8,845 nucleotides of DNA from the NCBI GenBank assembly GCA_017558425.1, contig JAFYVD010000041.1, forward strand, positions 1 to 8,845, in the 5' to 3' direction. The stretch is from Clostridia bacterium. Lineage in GTDB: Bacteria; Bacillota_A; Clostridia; RUG12999. Below are positions 6,675 through 8,845 of this stretch, piece by piece. Under the pieces are notes generated by a model. That model was not told the DNA's origin, searched no databases, and worked only from the letters and a program-made list of their open reading frames with translations. How positions within the stretch are numbered: the stretch's first letter is position 1; each line of letters begins with the position of its first letter. A program made the position numbers and the translations under genes.

Positions 6675-6711
6675 ATATCTTTAATCCGATACCGTGATGT
6701 CGGCAAGATGT
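6675..6711 (+). promoter_or_regulatory. PyrR-binding loop (anti-antiterminator) in the uraA leader
   Basis: A two-part hairpin. The upper stem is CCGATA (6686-6691) with TGTCGG (6698-6703), closing exactly a six-base loop CCGTGA (6692-6697). The lower stem is ATATCTT (6675-6681) with AAGATGT (6705-6711). They are separated by an asymmetric internal loop, TAAT on the 5' side and C on the 3' side. A CNGNGA hexaloop above an asymmetric internal bulge is, as I recall it, the hallmark of PyrR-binding loops in the Bacillus pyr operon. The A-T pair closing the loop differs from the C-G usual there. The presence of pyrR in the same operon supports the call. Confidence 0.72.
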
Positions 6712-6743
6712 AATTGATGGTGGAAACAGAACTAGTCTTGCCG
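6701..6743 (+). promoter_or_regulatory. Antiterminator of the uraA leader
   Basis: CGGCAAGAT (6701-6709) can pair with GTCTTGCCG (6735-6743), eight Watson-Crick pairs plus one wobble. The left strand is shared with the PyrR-binding hairpin and the right strand with the terminator, so the three structures exclude one another as an attenuator requires. Confidence 0.72.
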
Positions 6744-6760
6744 CAGGGCAAGACTTTTTT
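6734..6760 (+). terminator. Attenuator terminator upstream of uraA
   Basis: AGTCTTGCC (6734-6742), loop GCAG, GGCAAGACT (6747-6755), then a run of six T (6755-6760). It is a perfect 9-bp stem with a U-tract, 47 bases before the uraA start codon and after the promoter, so it acts on the leader transcript. Confidence 0.9.
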
Positions 6761-6807
6761 GTTATCGGAAAAGATGTTTGAAAAATTTTTTATAGGAGCG
6801 TGTAAAT

Positions 6808-8120
6808 ATGAATCTTGTTTACGGCGTAAAAGACAAACCCACATTCGGTAAGCTTCTGGTATTTGCATTCCAGCAGCTTCTGGCAATCCTCGCAGCAACA
6901 ATCGCTGTTCCCTCAATCATTGGTAACGGAATGTCCCATTCCGCAGCACTTTTCGGTGCAGGTATCGGTACAATTGTTTACCTTCTGTTCACAAAATTTA
7001 AGAGCCCCGTATTCCTCGGTTCTTCCTTTGCATTCATCGGTTCAATGTTCGCAGCATTTGCCGGCGGTGCATCAATTGCCGCAGGCTACGCAGGTCTTAT
7101 CTTAGGTGCCGCTTTTGCAGGTGCTGTCTATGTAGTTCTTGCAATCGTAGTTAAAATTGCAGGCGTAAAATGGATTTCAAAACTTATGCCTCCCGTTGTT
7201 ATCGGACCTACTGTTGCTCTCATCGGTCTTTCTCTTGCAGGTGCAGCAATTTCTGACCTTCAGGTTGCTAAAGTTGCAACAGCATCTCCCTATGTTTGCA
7301 TTATCTGTGGTCTCGTAACTCTTGCAGGCGTTATTTTAAGCTCTGTTTACGGCAAAAAAATGACAAAACTTATCCCCTTCATCATCGGTATCCTCGCAGG
7401 TTACCTTCTCGCTACAATCTTCACTGTAATCGGAACAGCAACAAACAACCCTGCTCTTATGGTTATCGACTTCTCTGCATTCAGCAATATGACATGGGTT
7501 CCCGAATTCACATTTGTTAAAGCTCTTGAAGGCGTAAAAGAAGTTGATGCAGCTTATATCGCAACTGTTGCAGTAGCATATGTTCCCGTTGCATTCGTTG
7601 TATTTGCTGAACACATTGCTGACCACAAAAACCTTTCTTCCATCATCGGTCAGGAACTTCTTGAAGAACCCGGTCTCCACAGAACACTTCTCGGCGACGG
7701 TATCGGTTCTATTGCAGGTGCAATCTTCGGCGGTTGCCCCAACACAACTTATGGCGAATCTGTTGGCTGTGTAGCTATCACAGGTAACGCTTCTGTTGTT
7801 ACAATTCTTACAACTGCAATTATTGCAATTGTTGCATCTTTCGTTGCACCTTTTGTAACATTCCTCGCTACAATTCCTAACTGCGTAATGGGCGGCGTTT
7901 GTATTTCACTTTACGGTTTCATCGCTGTATCCGGTCTTAAAATGATTCAGCAGGTTGACCTTGGCGAAAACAAAAACCTTTTTGTAGTTGCAGTTATCCT
8001 CATCACAGGTATCGGCGGACTCACACTCACATTCGGTCAGGTTACAATCACAGCTATCGCTTGTGCACTTATCCTCGGTATCCTCACAAACCTTATGGTT
8101 TCAGGTAAAAAAGCTAACTA

Positions 8121-8121
<1 letters not shown>
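6808..8121 (+). CDS. uraA: Uracil permease, NCS2 family
   Basis: Membrane transporter importing uracil, expected to use proton symport, for pyrimidine salvage. The 437 residues fit the family's usual length and are hydrophobic throughout, consistent with 14 segments. Recognisable pieces are FGKLLVFAFQQLLAILAATI near the start, FKSPVFLGSSFAFIG (65-78), MPPVVIGPTVALIGLSLA (127-144), VVFAEHIADHKNLSS (264-278), GLHRTLLGDG (289-298), and the NCS2 signature CPNTTYGESVG (310-320). Glu 268 and Glu 317 match the two substrate-binding glutamates of E. coli UraA (241 and 290). In an ungapped alignment the position of UraA His 245 is Asp 272, with a His next to it. Xanthine permease is the main alternative, but the PyrR partner and attenuator argue for uracil. 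The start is ATG 6808 with AGGAG nine bases upstream. The gene is codon-biased, like the lipoprotein gene. Confidence 0.93.
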
Positions 8122-8673
<552 letters not shown>

Positions 8674-8734
8674 AAGAACACAAAATAAATAAAAAGAAGG
8701 ATGTAACGGCACCTTCACTTAGGGATAATTTGCC

Positions 8735-8837
8735 TAAAAATCATTATTTTGGCACATAGCATTGTCGAAACCGCTTGAAATCCGTCAGGATTTCTTCGCG
8801 ATTTTTCCTCACTCTGTATCCAAAATAAAGATTTTTA
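8735..8837. repeat. Imperfect palindromic element at the right edge
   Basis: TAAAAATCATTATTTTGG (8735-8752) and CCAAAATAAAGATTTTTA (8820-8837) are reverse complements over 18 bases with one mismatch, enclosing 67 bases. Inside is a second perfect inverted repeat, GAAATCC (8777-8783), loop GTCA, GGATTTC (8788-8794), with CGC/GCG able to extend it past an internal loop. Further out, GCACC (8709-8713) and GGTGC (8839-8843) also match. The nested symmetry suggests a MITE-like or other dispersed repeat, or a structured RNA. No second copy lies in this window. Confidence 0.45.
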
Positions 8838-8845
8838 TGGTGCAA
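8744..8845 (-). CDS. Partial minus-strand ORF, C-terminal end only
   Basis: Reading left from the right edge, one frame is open for 33 codons and ends in TAA at 8746-8744. Its last residues are RKNREEILTDFKRFRQCYVPK, which is charged and protein-like, but I do not recognise a family. It runs towards pyrR and coincides with the palindromic element, so it may be the translation of a repeat rather than a gene. The start lies beyond the window. Confidence 0.25.
   Translation of the reverse strand: MHHKNLYFGYRVRKNREEILTDFKRFRQCYVPK

Noticed and set aside
6670..6760. Purine or other metabolite riboswitch upstream of uraA
   Set aside because: The conserved purine-riboswitch core is absent, and the hexaloop hairpin plus pyrR in the operon fit protein-mediated attenuation.
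6563..6916. Minus-strand frame across the uraA leader
   Set aside because: It runs through the lipoprotein terminator, the uraA promoter and the attenuator, all of which have clear functions on the plus strand.
8772..8810. Inner hairpin of the right-edge element as the pyrR terminator
   Set aside because: The perfect stem is followed by TTCGCG before any T-run, and it lies about 100 bases after the stop. It could contribute to termination, but it is not a convincing intrinsic terminator.

Overview
The window looks like chromosomal DNA from a low-to-moderate GC member of the Bacillota, probably a gut-type clostridial lineage. The main reasons are a PolC-type (exonuclease-containing) replicative polymerase, strong AAGGAGG-type ribosome binding sites, consensus sigma-A promoters, and a uracil permease/PyrR pair behind a transcription attenuator. 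No tRNA, rRNA, CRISPR array, insertion sequence or phage gene was seen.

Layout from left to right: (1) bases 1 to about 66 do not fit the polC reading frame and may belong to a different gene, so the left edge looks like a junction. (2) polC on the minus strand (37-3069) is cut off in the polymerase palm just after the first two catalytic aspartates. Its promoter lies over a perfect 13-bp inverted repeat, and its leader carries a GC-rich palindromic repeat. (3) A bidirectional terminator (3210-3236) separates polC from a minus-strand EamA/DMT transporter, whose best start is a TTG at 4120. (4) A compact divergent promoter region (4121-4262) with two operator-like palindromes drives the transporter leftwards and rnhB (RNase HII) rightwards. 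(5) A monocistronic extracellular solute-binding lipoprotein gene (5060-6541) has a perfect TTGACA-17-TATAAT promoter and its own terminator. (6) A pyrimidine salvage operon follows: promoter, an attenuator with three alternative RNA structures, uraA (6808-8121) and pyrR (8137-8673). (7) The right edge (about 8700-8845) holds an imperfect palindromic element that also reads as the 3' end of a minus-strand ORF.

How the genes work together: PolC and RNase HII are both genome replication/maintenance enzymes, and their promoters share a 14-base block from the -10 into the start site. PyrR is expected to bind the uraA leader RNA when UMP is high and stop transcription of the operon, including its own gene, so uracil uptake would be set by the pyrimidine pool. 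The leader shows the three mutually exclusive hairpins this requires, including a CNGNGA-type hexaloop. The lipoprotein is an orphan: no ABC permease or ATPase gene lies beside it.

Most of the window is ordinary housekeeping sequence. The parts most worth a second look are the regulatory DNA between the genes and the two edges. All family assignments are from recognising motifs by eye; no database search was run.
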